Made by a program: the position numbers and the translations under genes
Assembly: GCA_002717185.1 (NCBI GenBank)
Contig: PBDC01000006.1
Span: forward strand, 1-36,568
Reading direction: 5' to 3'
Length of the DNA: 36,568 nucleotides
DNA from: Rhodospirillaceae bacterium
GTDB taxonomy: Bacteria; Pseudomonadota; Alphaproteobacteria; UBA8366; GCA-2717185
Notes under the pieces: generated by a model
Told to the model about the DNA's origin: nothing
Database searches by the model: none
What the model saw: the letters and a program-made list of their open reading frames with translations, nothing else
In this document: in pieces, positions 27,177 through 35,178 of the stretch
Layout: the number at the start of each line of letters is the position of its first letter
Numbering within the stretch: position 1 is the first letter of the stretch

Positions 27177-27199
27177 ACATTAATTAGAAGTCTACTTCG

Positions 27200-27697
27200 A
27201 TGTCGTGCACACCCGATCTTCAGTTAAGGTGTTGCTCTTTCAGCGATGTCCATATGTTATTTAAATGGCGTAACCATCCCCTTATCGTGAAAAATTCTTC
27301 AAAAAAATGTTCAGTTACTTGGGAAGAGCACGTCGATTGGCTTAAACGACAACTCCAAGACCCAAACAATCATCGTATATTTATAGCGGAAAGCATGTCA
27401 CTGCCGGTCGGATTGGCACGTTTTGATCGGATAACTGAAGAATTAGCAGTAATTTCTGCATATTTGGACCCAGGTTATATAGGGCAGGGGATAGGGTCAA
27501 ATATGATAGGGATCGCAAGTAGAGAACTTCTTCTGACCTGGCCGAAGGTCATGAAAATCAGGGCGGAAATCTTGAAAGATAACCTTTCAGGTATTAATGG
27601 TTTTATCAAAGCTGGCTATCTACCCGGAGACGGATGCACATTAAAGGGTCACATTCTTTACGTTTACAAGCGTAGTTCCACTGAAAGTGAAACCTAA
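27200..27697 (+). CDS. pseH: GNAT acetyltransferase, PseH-like
   Basis: A 165-residue GNAT protein. The N-terminal half has the PseH/RimJ-type LFKWRNHPLI. WEEHVDWLKRQL matches the HxxWL segment of PseH, and the acetyl-CoA loop is YIGQGIGSNMIG. PseH acetylates N4 of UDP-4-amino-4,6-dideoxy-N-acetyl-L-altrosamine between PseC and PseG. With this gene all enzymatic steps from UDP-GlcNAc to a CMP-nonulosonate are represented. Start ATG 27200; 23 bases separate it from the methyltransferase. Confidence 0.82.
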   Translation: MSCTPDLQLRCCSFSDVHMLFKWRNHPLIVKNSSKKCSVTWEEHVDWLKRQLQDPNNHRIFIAESMSLPVGLARFDRITEELAVISAYLDPGYIGQGIGSNMIGIASRELLLTWPKVMKIRAEILKDNLSGINGFIKAGYLPGDGCTLKGHILYVYKRSSTESET

Positions 27698-27719
27698 AAT
27701 CGGAAGTGGCCCCACGGTT

Positions 27720-28352
27720 ATGAAAAAAACGTATACGGCAAGTACGAATAAAGTTGATATGGCGGCACGGTACGCAAAACATCTCAGCGTACACAAAGAG
27801 CCACACCTGGCTGTGGGATGGGGGAGCCGCGAATCCCAAAAAACACGATTCCGACTTCTAAAAGAGGTGGGCATTCAATCCACCCACACAGTTTTAGACG
27901 TGGGTTCAGGTTTAGGTGATTTTTTTGGCTACCTGAAATTAGAAAAGTTCACTGGACATTACGTTGGTATTGATGCGATAGACCAGATGGTCGAAAAAGC
28001 CTCTTTACGATTTCCGAGGGCCAATTTTCTATGCCATGATGCAATCGATTTATCAAACTTGTTTGAGGAAAACGCCTTTGATTTTGTTGTAGCGAGTGGT
28101 ATTTTTGCATACTGCGTAGATGAACAATACGAATATTTAAGATCTATCGCAAAGAGTATGCTTTACGTTTCTAAGGTTGCTGTCGCCCTAAATTGTCTGA
28201 GCACTTTTGGTTCTCATCCAGTGCCTAGCGAGAGCCAGTTTGATCCAGCGCAAACGTTTAATATTCTTCATGCTTTAACCCCTTGGGTTAACTTGCGGCA
28301 CGAGTATTTATCACACGATTTCACAGTATATTTATATAAGAGCCAAAAATGA
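27720..28352 (+). CDS. Class I SAM-dependent methyltransferase
   Basis: About 210 residues. Motif I is TVLDVGSGLGDFFGYL; YVGIDAIDQMVEKA is the beta2 acidic region, and FDFVVASGIFAYC is motif II/III. I use ATG 27720; a GTG at 27687, inside the end of the pseH-like gene, would add 11 residues. Its stop overlaps the WbqC start (ATGA). Similar proteins sit in LPS and O-antigen clusters. Target unknown. Confidence 0.78.
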   Translation: MKKTYTASTNKVDMAARYAKHLSVHKEPHLAVGWGSRESQKTRFRLLKEVGIQSTHTVLDVGSGLGDFFGYLKLEKFTGHYVGIDAIDQMVEKASLRFPRANFLCHDAIDLSNLFEENAFDFVVASGIFAYCVDEQYEYLRSIAKSMLYVSKVAVALNCLSTFGSHPVPSESQFDPAQTFNILHALTPWVNLRHEYLSHDFTVYLYKSQK

Positions 28353-29080
28353 TTGTTTCAATTAACCAGCCTGCCTATTTGCCGTGGCTTGGTTACTTTG
28401 ACCGTATCGACGCAAGCGATACGCACATCGTTTTAGACCACGTCCAGTTTGAGAAAAACAGTTTCATAAATCGCAATAAAATAAGGACCCCCCATGGCTG
28501 GACTTGGTTGACAATACCCGTCGCCACGAAAGGGAAATTTGGGGACCTAGAAATTTCTGGATTGGAAATTTCAAATGCGGGCAAGTGGAACCGAAAACAC
28601 TGGAATACTCTGAAATCTTGCTATGCTCGCGCTCCCTATTTTTCTACTTATTATAATGATTTGCAAAAACTGTATTCCGAATTTTCCACCTCCGCAAAAT
28701 TAGGCCCTGTCCTTAACGCCTTAAACGATTACTTACGAAGTGTGTTGGGATTAAAAACGGATATCCAATACAGTTCCGCGCTCACCTCACGGGCAACCAA
28801 ATCAGAATTGGTATTATCTTTATGTAAAGAAGTTGGTGCAGATACCTATTTATCGGGCCCACTTGGGCGAAACTATCTCGATAGGTCTGCCTTCGAAAAA
28901 TCGGGCATTAACGTAAGGTTTCATGATTATATTCACCCACATTATGAACAAAATTGGCAGGGATTTGAAGTAAACATGTCAACTATTGATGTTCTTGCTA
29001 ATGTTAGTTGTGGTCAATCTTCTTATTTAATGCGAGCGGGCAGACAAATCTCTGACCATTGGTCGGGGAAAGAAAGTTAG
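28349..29080 (+). CDS. WbqC family protein
   Basis: A 243-residue protein with the clear WbqC start (IVSINQPAYLPWLGYFDRI), followed by LDHVQFEKNSFINRNKIRTP, WLTIPV and, near the C-terminus, YLSGPLGRNYLD and DYIHPHYEQ. WbqC proteins occur in O-antigen and nonulosonic/aminosugar clusters. They are thought to act on aminosugars, for example in amidotransfer or acyl transfer of amino acids, but a biochemical role is not firmly established. ATG 28349 overlaps the methyltransferase stop. Followed after 16 bases by the divergent NeuB paralogue. Confidence 0.88.
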   Translation: MIVSINQPAYLPWLGYFDRIDASDTHIVLDHVQFEKNSFINRNKIRTPHGWTWLTIPVATKGKFGDLEISGLEISNAGKWNRKHWNTLKSCYARAPYFSTYYNDLQKLYSEFSTSAKLGPVLNALNDYLRSVLGLKTDIQYSSALTSRATKSELVLSLCKEVGADTYLSGPLGRNYLDRSAFEKSGINVRFHDYIHPHYEQNWQGFEVNMSTIDVLANVSCGQSSYLMRAGRQISDHWSGKES

Positions 29081-29096
29081 AATTAGAAGGGCACTG

Positions 29097-30140
29097 ATGA
29101 AGGAACACATAAGTTTAGGCTCTCGAGTGATTGGGTCGGGGCAACCCTGTTACCTAATCGCGGAAGTGGGGACGACCTGCCTGGGCGATATTGATATGGC
29201 CCTCGACCTGGTTACAGCTGGCGCCTTTGCCGGCGTCGACGCGGTAAAATTTCAGCTGATAGACCCAGACCAAGACTCTAGTGAAAGTACCGAATTTAAA
29301 GTTCGGTGGGAGCCGAGCGAGACTGCCGAGAATATGAAGGATATGTTTAAAAAGCTCGAATTCCGGCCGGACCAATGGAAAACAATTTCAAATGAGTGCA
29401 AACGAGCAGGGGTCGAATTTCTTGCTACAGTAGATTTTGAACAAGGTGTGGATCTTTTAGAAAAACTTGGTACACCTGCGCACAAAATTGGCGCATGGGA
29501 CACAACTTTCAAACCACTAATCACACGTATTGCCGTGACTGGTAAACCTATGATTGTTGATTTAGGACCGACTAGTCAGGAAGAGATAGGTAAGATCAAC
29601 GACTGGTTCTTATCATCTGGCGGGAAGCAGATACTCTATTTGCACGATTTCCATACAGACGAACCGAATGAAATGAACTTTGGGGCGATTAAACATTTAC
29701 AAAACACATTGCCTTGGCCTGTCGGATTTTCTTCGCCTGCGCGAAACGACGATCTTGATTTTTTAGCACTCGGGGTTGGCGTCGATGTAATCGAAAAAAG
29801 GCTAATTTTAGATCGTTCCCTAAGAGCGTTTCACTCTCATGAATCACTTGAACCGAACGAACTAAAACAATGGGTGGAGCGAATTAGATTTGCTGAAAAA
29901 GCTATCGGTTGCGAAGAAATTCAACCATCCCGCAAGGATCTTGCCGACAGCCAAAAATACTATCGATCAATTTGCACGACAAAGCCTGTTTCTAAGGGAG
30001 AATTGTTCACTCGGGATAATTTAAGCGGGAAACGTCCGGGGATAGGCCTACCGACTGAAAGACTTTCTGAATTTTTGGGACGCAGGGCAAGTAGAGATAT
30101 TGGTAAAAATACCCTCCTCCGTGAGGCGGATTGGACATGA
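29097..30140 (+). CDS. Divergent NeuB paralogue lacking the metal-binding histidines
   Basis: A 347-residue protein aligned along its whole length with NeuB synthases, including the barrel start (LIAEVGTTCLGD), the Lys51 segment VDAVKFQ and a C-terminal SAF domain (from about 285). Key active-site motifs are altered. NH after AEIG is TC (27-28). SDH is SSP (212-214), so the first Mn ligand His is Pro214. EKH is EKR, so the second ligand is Arg235. The STGM segment is DLGPTS. Frame and composition are intact, so it is not a decayed gene but a subfamily with changed or lost chemistry. Its stop overlaps the PIG-L start (ATGA), so the two are translationally coupled. Confidence 0.83.
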   Translation: MKEHISLGSRVIGSGQPCYLIAEVGTTCLGDIDMALDLVTAGAFAGVDAVKFQLIDPDQDSSESTEFKVRWEPSETAENMKDMFKKLEFRPDQWKTISNECKRAGVEFLATVDFEQGVDLLEKLGTPAHKIGAWDTTFKPLITRIAVTGKPMIVDLGPTSQEEIGKINDWFLSSGGKQILYLHDFHTDEPNEMNFGAIKHLQNTLPWPVGFSSPARNDDLDFLALGVGVDVIEKRLILDRSLRAFHSHESLEPNELKQWVERIRFAEKAIGCEEIQPSRKDLADSQKYYRSICTTKPVSKGELFTRDNLSGKRPGIGLPTERLSEFLGRRASRDIGKNTLLREADWT

Positions 30141-30817
30141 ATATTCTTGTGGTTGCTGCCCACCCCGACGACGAAGTCCTAGGCTGTGGCGGAACCATTC
30201 GGCGCCATGCAGACGCTGGCGACACGGTTGATATACTGTGTGTCTGTGATGGAGTCAGTGCTAGAAGGGGTTCGGCAAATTCTGACGCATTGGTAGAGCG
30301 GCGTATGGCGGCGAAGCAAGCCGCAAACATACTCGGCGCTCAAGAACCCAAATTTCTAGATTTTCCAGATAATCGTTTAGACGAAATACCTTTATTAGAC
30401 ATAGTTCGAGAAATTGAAGCAACAATTGAGGGTCTCCAACCCAAAATAGTCTACACCCATTTTGTAGGAGACCTTAATATAGATCACACAATAGTCAGCC
30501 GAGCAGTGCTTACGGCGTGCCGGCCCTTAAAAGGTAGCAACATAGAACGTATCCTTAATTTTGAAATTCCCTCCAGCACTGAATGGGCGAGCCCACAGCC
30601 ATTTAATTCCTTCACACCACAATATTTCATCGATATCGATCATCAACTGGAAGCAAAATTAGCAGCTATTAGAGCGTACGAAATGGAAATAAGGGAATTC
30701 CCCCACCCTCGTTCTGTCCAGGCTATTAAGGCCCTAGCTCATTGGCGTGGAGCGACTGCCGGCTTATCAGCCGCCGAAGCGTTTCACGTCGAGCGCTTAA
30801 TAATAAATGACAACTGA
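30137..30817 (+). CDS. PIG-L/LmbE family N-deacetylase
   Basis: A 226-residue zinc deacetylase. The first motif AHPDDEVLGCGGTI (His9, Asp11-Asp12, Glu13) and the later Asp116-His117 in DLNIDH give the Zn ligands and the catalytic Asp of the PIG-L/MshB/LmbE family. Members remove N-acetyl groups from N-acetylglucosamine-type sugars. I chose ATG 30137, overlapping the NeuB-paralogue stop (ATGA); a TTG two codons earlier is less likely. In this setting it probably deacetylates an acetamido group of the nonulosonic acid or its acceptor, perhaps to prepare a new substitution. Overlaps the next gene by 11 bases. Confidence 0.88.
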   Translation: MNILVVAAHPDDEVLGCGGTIRRHADAGDTVDILCVCDGVSARRGSANSDALVERRMAAKQAANILGAQEPKFLDFPDNRLDEIPLLDIVREIEATIEGLQPKIVYTHFVGDLNIDHTIVSRAVLTACRPLKGSNIERILNFEIPSSTEWASPQPFNSFTPQYFIDIDHQLEAKLAAIRAYEMEIREFPHPRSVQAIKALAHWRGATAGLSAAEAFHVERLIINDN

Positions 30818-32093
30818 GAAGGCACCAGCGTTGGCAGACACCGATAAAACAAGAAACGTTTTGCCTTCTCACAATATTTCAGAATGGATGGAGGATTGCC
30901 CTCCGCACCACATCGAGCTTGTAATTTTGCAACTAGCTCAGCTAAGCCGGAATCAATTGGTGGATCCAAATTTAATAAGATCTGTAATAAATCCTTCCAG
31001 TATCAAAATCGACGACGACTGTAATGTTACAATGAAAGACGACACCAACCTTACAGCTACACTTGCGTCGGTTTTTGAATCGAACAAAAATGATCCAACT
31101 GCCAGATATTTCCTCGGTAAATTAGCTTTGAGCCGCGAACAATTTCCTTCTTGGAAGTTCCCTTTCACCCCCATTCGAGACCGACCGTGGCCATATGTTT
31201 CTAAGGAATGCCGTCAGCGCATCGAAACAAAATTAAAAACAAATATTCTTTGCAAACCATTACAACAAAATACTGTGCGTAAGCTTCATACGGTTAGATG
31301 CCTCAAAAGCATTGGTTGGTCTTTGATGCCATTCGCTTGGCGCGTAAGTTGCTCAGATGGCCGTCAATTTAAACTACTGAAGGCAGCTAAGGAGAACTGG
31401 CCAAATATAGAAAATATGATATCAACTGCCCGGTGCCTCAACGGCCTGACGCATTTTCCAAGTGTAGTTGACATCGGAGACGACTACCTACTTGTCGAAT
31501 ATAGGAATGGCGAAAAAGCCGATATAAATTCACCAAAGTTTTCCGAAGCACTTGGTCATAATCTAGGAAACCTGCACAAAATCGAAGCCGGTCACCTGAC
31601 TCACACGCAAATTATGGTTATGGCCAACGGGTATATGTCTGAAATTAGCCACTATCGGCCAAATACACAAAAGTTGTTGGACCGAGTGAGGGAATATTTA
31701 TGGAAAAATATTCCTGATACAATCTCAACGGGAACGGTCTACGCCGATTTAAAGCCAGAGAACTTTTTATTCGACGAACAAGGCAGGTTATATATGCTCG
31801 ACATCGGTGGATATCAGCGTGGGCAAATTATTGACGTATTTTTGTGTGGGAGCGGATTATTTGAGAACATATCCCTGGTTGATTTCAAAAGAGCCTATCT
31901 AGCGACAGGAATGAGTTCGTCGATCTTCGAGGATACAACCTATATCGCTGTTTTAAATGCCACAAAACTTGCAGCTTTCTTTTTGCGAGTCCGAACTCGT
32001 TTTGGTGTATTAGACCGACGAAATAGACGTGACTATAATCATTGGGCCGACGATAAGATAACACAATTGGAAAAACTTGTAGAAGCTCCCTAA
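30807..32093 (+). CDS. Kinase-fold phosphotransferase-like protein with long N-terminal extension
   Basis: A 428-residue protein. The C-terminal two thirds look like an APH/LPS-kinase fold: Lys189/Lys192 in the FKLLKA strand, DDYLLVEYRNG hinge, GHNLGNLHKIE, and the catalytic loop YADLKPENFLF with Asp314 and Asn319 at the correct spacing to the metal Asp332 in LDIGG (DFG position). Catalytic residues are intact, so a sugar or small-molecule kinase is plausible. Residues 1-160 are an extra region of unknown type. The start ATG 30807 overlaps PIG-L by 11 bases. It resembles the heptose/Kdo kinases of LPS only in fold; the substrate is unknown. Confidence 0.65.
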   Translation: MTTEKAPALADTDKTRNVLPSHNISEWMEDCPPHHIELVILQLAQLSRNQLVDPNLIRSVINPSSIKIDDDCNVTMKDDTNLTATLASVFESNKNDPTARYFLGKLALSREQFPSWKFPFTPIRDRPWPYVSKECRQRIETKLKTNILCKPLQQNTVRKLHTVRCLKSIGWSLMPFAWRVSCSDGRQFKLLKAAKENWPNIENMISTARCLNGLTHFPSVVDIGDDYLLVEYRNGEKADINSPKFSEALGHNLGNLHKIEAGHLTHTQIMVMANGYMSEISHYRPNTQKLLDRVREYLWKNIPDTISTGTVYADLKPENFLFDEQGRLYMLDIGGYQRGQIIDVFLCGSGLFENISLVDFKRAYLATGMSSSIFEDTTYIAVLNATKLAAFFLRVRTRFGVLDRRNRRDYNHWADDKITQLEKLVEAP

Positions 32094-32113
32094 TTTACTA
32101 TTCTTCTCAAATA

Positions 32114-32800
32114 ATGACTAAAAACGTCCAAAACCTCGAACTTCCACCACTATCGTTATTTAACTTTCCAATTAACGATCATATAAACATTTTGGTGTCA
32201 GGCCGTACAGTTTACAAAGCATATCAACTAAATACCAACAAAGTAGGTCGAGATAAATTTAATCGTGAGGTACAAGCATACTCTTTTTTTAAACAAACAA
32301 ACGCGACTTTTGTTCCCACCCTCTTAGGGTCTGGCCAGTATAATGACCACGGATGGCTTGCAATCAAGCACGGCGGTCAGACACTAGTCGATTGGCTTAA
32401 ACAAGAAAACCTGAAGACGTTTTCCTCTATCCTGCACCAATTAATCCATATCGATGAATGGCTCTATAGGCATAAAGTCAATTACTTAGAAAGTTCACCC
32501 AAGGACCTTCTTATCGACAAAAATGGAAAGGTGCGCCTGATTGACTTTGAATATACGTTTTTACAGGAGAATTTCGAACAAATCCTGTTAGAAAGGGTAG
32601 TGCACGAACGCTTAAGTAGTTTGCCTGATAAAACCATTGAAATAATACAGCACACAATATCTAGAGAAAAGAAAAAATGCCACTTATTTGTTTGGCGTAA
32701 AATACGCAATGCCACATTACTGAGATGCAATAGAAGTCGCGTACAAAAGAGCATTAGGCCGGCCCAACACAATTTGTATAACCACTTAATTAACCGATGA
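32114..32800 (+). CDS. Kinase-fold protein with altered catalytic loop (possible pseudokinase)
   Basis: A 228-residue protein of a compact RIO/LPS-kinase-like fold: VYKAYQL (beta3 Lys35), a helix with FNREVQAYSFF (alpha-C Glu), a hinge, then LESSPKDLLIDKNG and LIDFEYTF (DFE, Asp144). Counting back 13 from Asp144 puts Asp131 where Asn is expected and Glu126 where the catalytic Asp is expected; HxD reads Tyr-x-Glu. The ATP-side residues are kept. So it may be a pseudokinase or an atypical kinase. It is the second kinase-fold gene in a row, 20 bases after the first. The C-terminus is very basic. Stop overlaps the next ATG. Confidence 0.6.
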   Translation: MTKNVQNLELPPLSLFNFPINDHINILVSGRTVYKAYQLNTNKVGRDKFNREVQAYSFFKQTNATFVPTLLGSGQYNDHGWLAIKHGGQTLVDWLKQENLKTFSSILHQLIHIDEWLYRHKVNYLESSPKDLLIDKNGKVRLIDFEYTFLQENFEQILLERVVHERLSSLPDKTIEIIQHTISREKKKCHLFVWRKIRNATLLRCNRSRVQKSIRPAQHNLYNHLINR

Positions 32801-33468
32801 TTAAATCAATACTTGTTAGGGCCTTGTCCGAAATTATTCATTTCTATCGCCGTAAAGTGCGAAAAATGTCACATCAACGCCAGGATATGAAGCGTGTTTT
32901 CACCAAATGGGAAATGATAAAACACGAATTGAACGGGCCACACGGCAGTCTCTTAGATATTGGATGTAATGAAGGCTATTTCACACGGTTTTCTGCGGAA
33001 GAGGGTTGGTTTTCTATTGGCGTTGATATTGATAAGAAAGCGATACAATTTGCTCGGAAAAAATCAATTCTCATGCCTAACGTCGCTTTTATTAACCAAG
33101 AAATTAACAAGTCACTTATTGAGACCTTACCTGTTTTCGACGTCATATTATTATTATCAACCTTCCAGGAAATTTATGTCTTACTTGGGAAAGATCATGC
33201 GACAAAGGTCCTAGGCGGCCTCCTAGGTAGATGTCGGAACAAAATGATCATGGAGCCGGCAAGTACTAACGCAAAATATGGAGAAACCGAGTTTTTCTCT
33301 GTCGATAATAATCGAGCGGCGATAGAGGCTGGAATGCAAAGGCTAATATCTCAATTTCCAGGTTGGAAAATTCGCGAGATTGGAGCGACACCATATTCCG
33401 ATACTGAACCCCATCGTTATATGTATGCGATAGAACGGATCGAACCATTAAGGGTAAAGTGTCCGTGA
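32797..33468 (+). CDS. Class I SAM-dependent methyltransferase
   Basis: A 223-residue protein with motif I SLLDIGCNEGYFTRFS (about 51-66) and beta2 acidic IGVDID, then FDVILLLSTFQEIY as motif II/III. The N-terminal 40 residues are basic, with an amphipathic character (LSEIIHFYRRKVRKM), possibly for membrane contact. ATG 32797 overlaps the kinase-like stop; its own stop overlaps the ABC gene (GTGA). Third methyltransferase of the train. Confidence 0.78.
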   Translation: MIKSILVRALSEIIHFYRRKVRKMSHQRQDMKRVFTKWEMIKHELNGPHGSLLDIGCNEGYFTRFSAEEGWFSIGVDIDKKAIQFARKKSILMPNVAFINQEINKSLIETLPVFDVILLLSTFQEIYVLLGKDHATKVLGGLLGRCRNKMIMEPASTNAKYGETEFFSVDNNRAAIEAGMQRLISQFPGWKIREIGATPYSDTEPHRYMYAIERIEPLRVKCP

Positions 33469-35177
33469 CCGCTGGTAAATCACTATCATCGGTTTCTAGC
33501 TGGCTAAAAGTTATATGGCGCACAATTTCTGACAGACCAGTGGACAGCACCTTAATGATATTGCTCTTGGCAATATCAGGAGCAATGGAAGCCGTTTTGC
33601 TCGCAGTTATACTTCCTGTATTGAACCTTATATTCGGTGAACCAGCTGGTTCCGCCGAAGAATTGATCGCAGCATTTTTATCCCTGTTTGGTTTAACAGC
33701 AGTCTTAGAGCCCTTAATCGGCCTACTTATCCTTCTAGCTGTCATAAAATCACTAATCGTCCTACTCGCACAAAAAAAAGTGGGAGACGCTGTAGTAGGT
33801 ATAGGGAGGGCTATGCGGCGAGATTTTGTCGAAGCAATTAGCCGCGCAAGCTGGCCGTATTTTGTATCCCAATCAAGCGGAGAATTGTCGAACGCCCTTA
33901 CGTTTGAAGTTGAAAATGCTTCCAACACCTATTTCCATAGCGCGCGTTTACTAGCGGACGTTTTAGTAGCCATATTCTATGTAGCGTCAGCGGCCGTTTT
34001 ATTTCCCTTGGCGGCGATATCAGCGGCAGTAATCGCGCCGATACTTTTATATATGATGCGCCGTTTAATCAGTTTAGCTGAAGGCTCCGGCCGAGAACAA
34101 ACAAGATTACTGAAATCTAACAGCAGGATTTTAATTGACCTTTTGGCTGGATTTAAATCTCTTAAGGCGTCCGGAAAGGAATTTCTTCTCATCGATTCTC
34201 TTTCCACTATCAACGACGAACTAGCAACGGCTAAAAGGCAAGAGGTTTTTGCTAAGGAGGGATTAATAGCGATACAACAGGCCTTGATAATTATACTAGT
34301 TGCAGTTGGCCTGTATGTTTTCTTTACCTTCTTTAGTGGAAACACTAGCGAGCTTATACTAGTCTGCTTTGTTTTTATGCGCCTTATGGGGCGCATAAGT
34401 ACTATACAAACTACGTTACAAAGTATATTGCGTTGTAACGCAGCCTATGTATCCTTTTCAAATCTTATTAGCGATACCCTTGATTCCGCTGAACCCCAAC
34501 GTGGCCACAAGCTTCCCTCTCTAAAAAGCTGTATAAAAATTCATGACCTGTGCTTTAATCATGGATCTCTTCCTATATTTAAAGATTTTAACCTGACAAT
34601 TCGTGCTAACTCTTTTACGGCATTAATTGGACCATCTGGGTCCGGAAAAACGACGTTCCTTGATTTGGTTATTGGGTTACACACGCCCCATTCTGGTGAA
34701 ATATTAATCGATGGTGTACCTTTAGAAACACTGAATGTTAAAGCGTGGCGAAATATGATTGCTTATGTACCGCAAGAACCCATTTTATTGCACGATAATA
34801 TTCGTAATAACCTGACATTATATCGACACAATGTTGACGAGGATGAAATTTGGCATGTTTTACACCAGGTTAATTTAGCAGACCATGTAAAGGAATTGAG
34901 TGAAGGCCTGGAAACTAGTGTGGGCGAAAGAGGACAGGCACTTTCGGGAGGACAAAGGCAGAGACTGATGATAGCTCGCGCTCTACTCTCCCGACCAAGC
35001 TTATTAGTACTCGATGAAGTGACATCAGGTTTGGACAGTGAAACAGAAAAAGATGTTTGGTTTACTATTAAAAATTTAGAAGGAACAAAATTAGCAATTT
35101 CCCATCAACCAGCGCTAAGGCACTTTGCGGATCAAGTCATTAATCTTTCTCCCACTGACGTGGAAGAGATAAATTAA
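33465..35177 (+). CDS. ABC transporter, fused permease-ATPase (MsbA/PglK-type glycan flippase)
   Basis: A 570-residue half-transporter: an N-terminal membrane domain with about six segments (to roughly residue 320) and a C-terminal ATPase. Walker A is GPSGSGKTTFLD (about 388-399), Q-loop YVPQEP, signature LSGGQRQRLMIARAL (about 492), Walker B LLVLDE (about 514) and H-loop AISHQ, all intact. The homodimer would flip a lipid-linked oligosaccharide or lipid, as PglK and MsbA do; this fits a glycan train without Wzx/Wzy in view. I prefer GTG 33465, whose GTGA overlap matches its neighbours; GTG 33459 is an alternative. Confidence 0.9.
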   Translation: MTAGKSLSSVSSWLKVIWRTISDRPVDSTLMILLLAISGAMEAVLLAVILPVLNLIFGEPAGSAEELIAAFLSLFGLTAVLEPLIGLLILLAVIKSLIVLLAQKKVGDAVVGIGRAMRRDFVEAISRASWPYFVSQSSGELSNALTFEVENASNTYFHSARLLADVLVAIFYVASAAVLFPLAAISAAVIAPILLYMMRRLISLAEGSGREQTRLLKSNSRILIDLLAGFKSLKASGKEFLLIDSLSTINDELATAKRQEVFAKEGLIAIQQALIIILVAVGLYVFFTFFSGNTSELILVCFVFMRLMGRISTIQTTLQSILRCNAAYVSFSNLISDTLDSAEPQRGHKLPSLKSCIKIHDLCFNHGSLPIFKDFNLTIRANSFTALIGPSGSGKTTFLDLVIGLHTPHSGEILIDGVPLETLNVKAWRNMIAYVPQEPILLHDNIRNNLTLYRHNVDEDEIWHVLHQVNLADHVKELSEGLETSVGERGQALSGGQRQRLMIARALLSRPSLLVLDEVTSGLDSETEKDVWFTIKNLEGTKLAISHQPALRHFADQVINLSPTDVEEIN

Positions 35178-35178
35178 C

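Noticed and set aside
33266..33928. Long minus-strand open frame of 220 codons
   Set aside because: It lies antisense to the methyltransferase and ABC transporter genes, which have full motif support; no family features in its translation.
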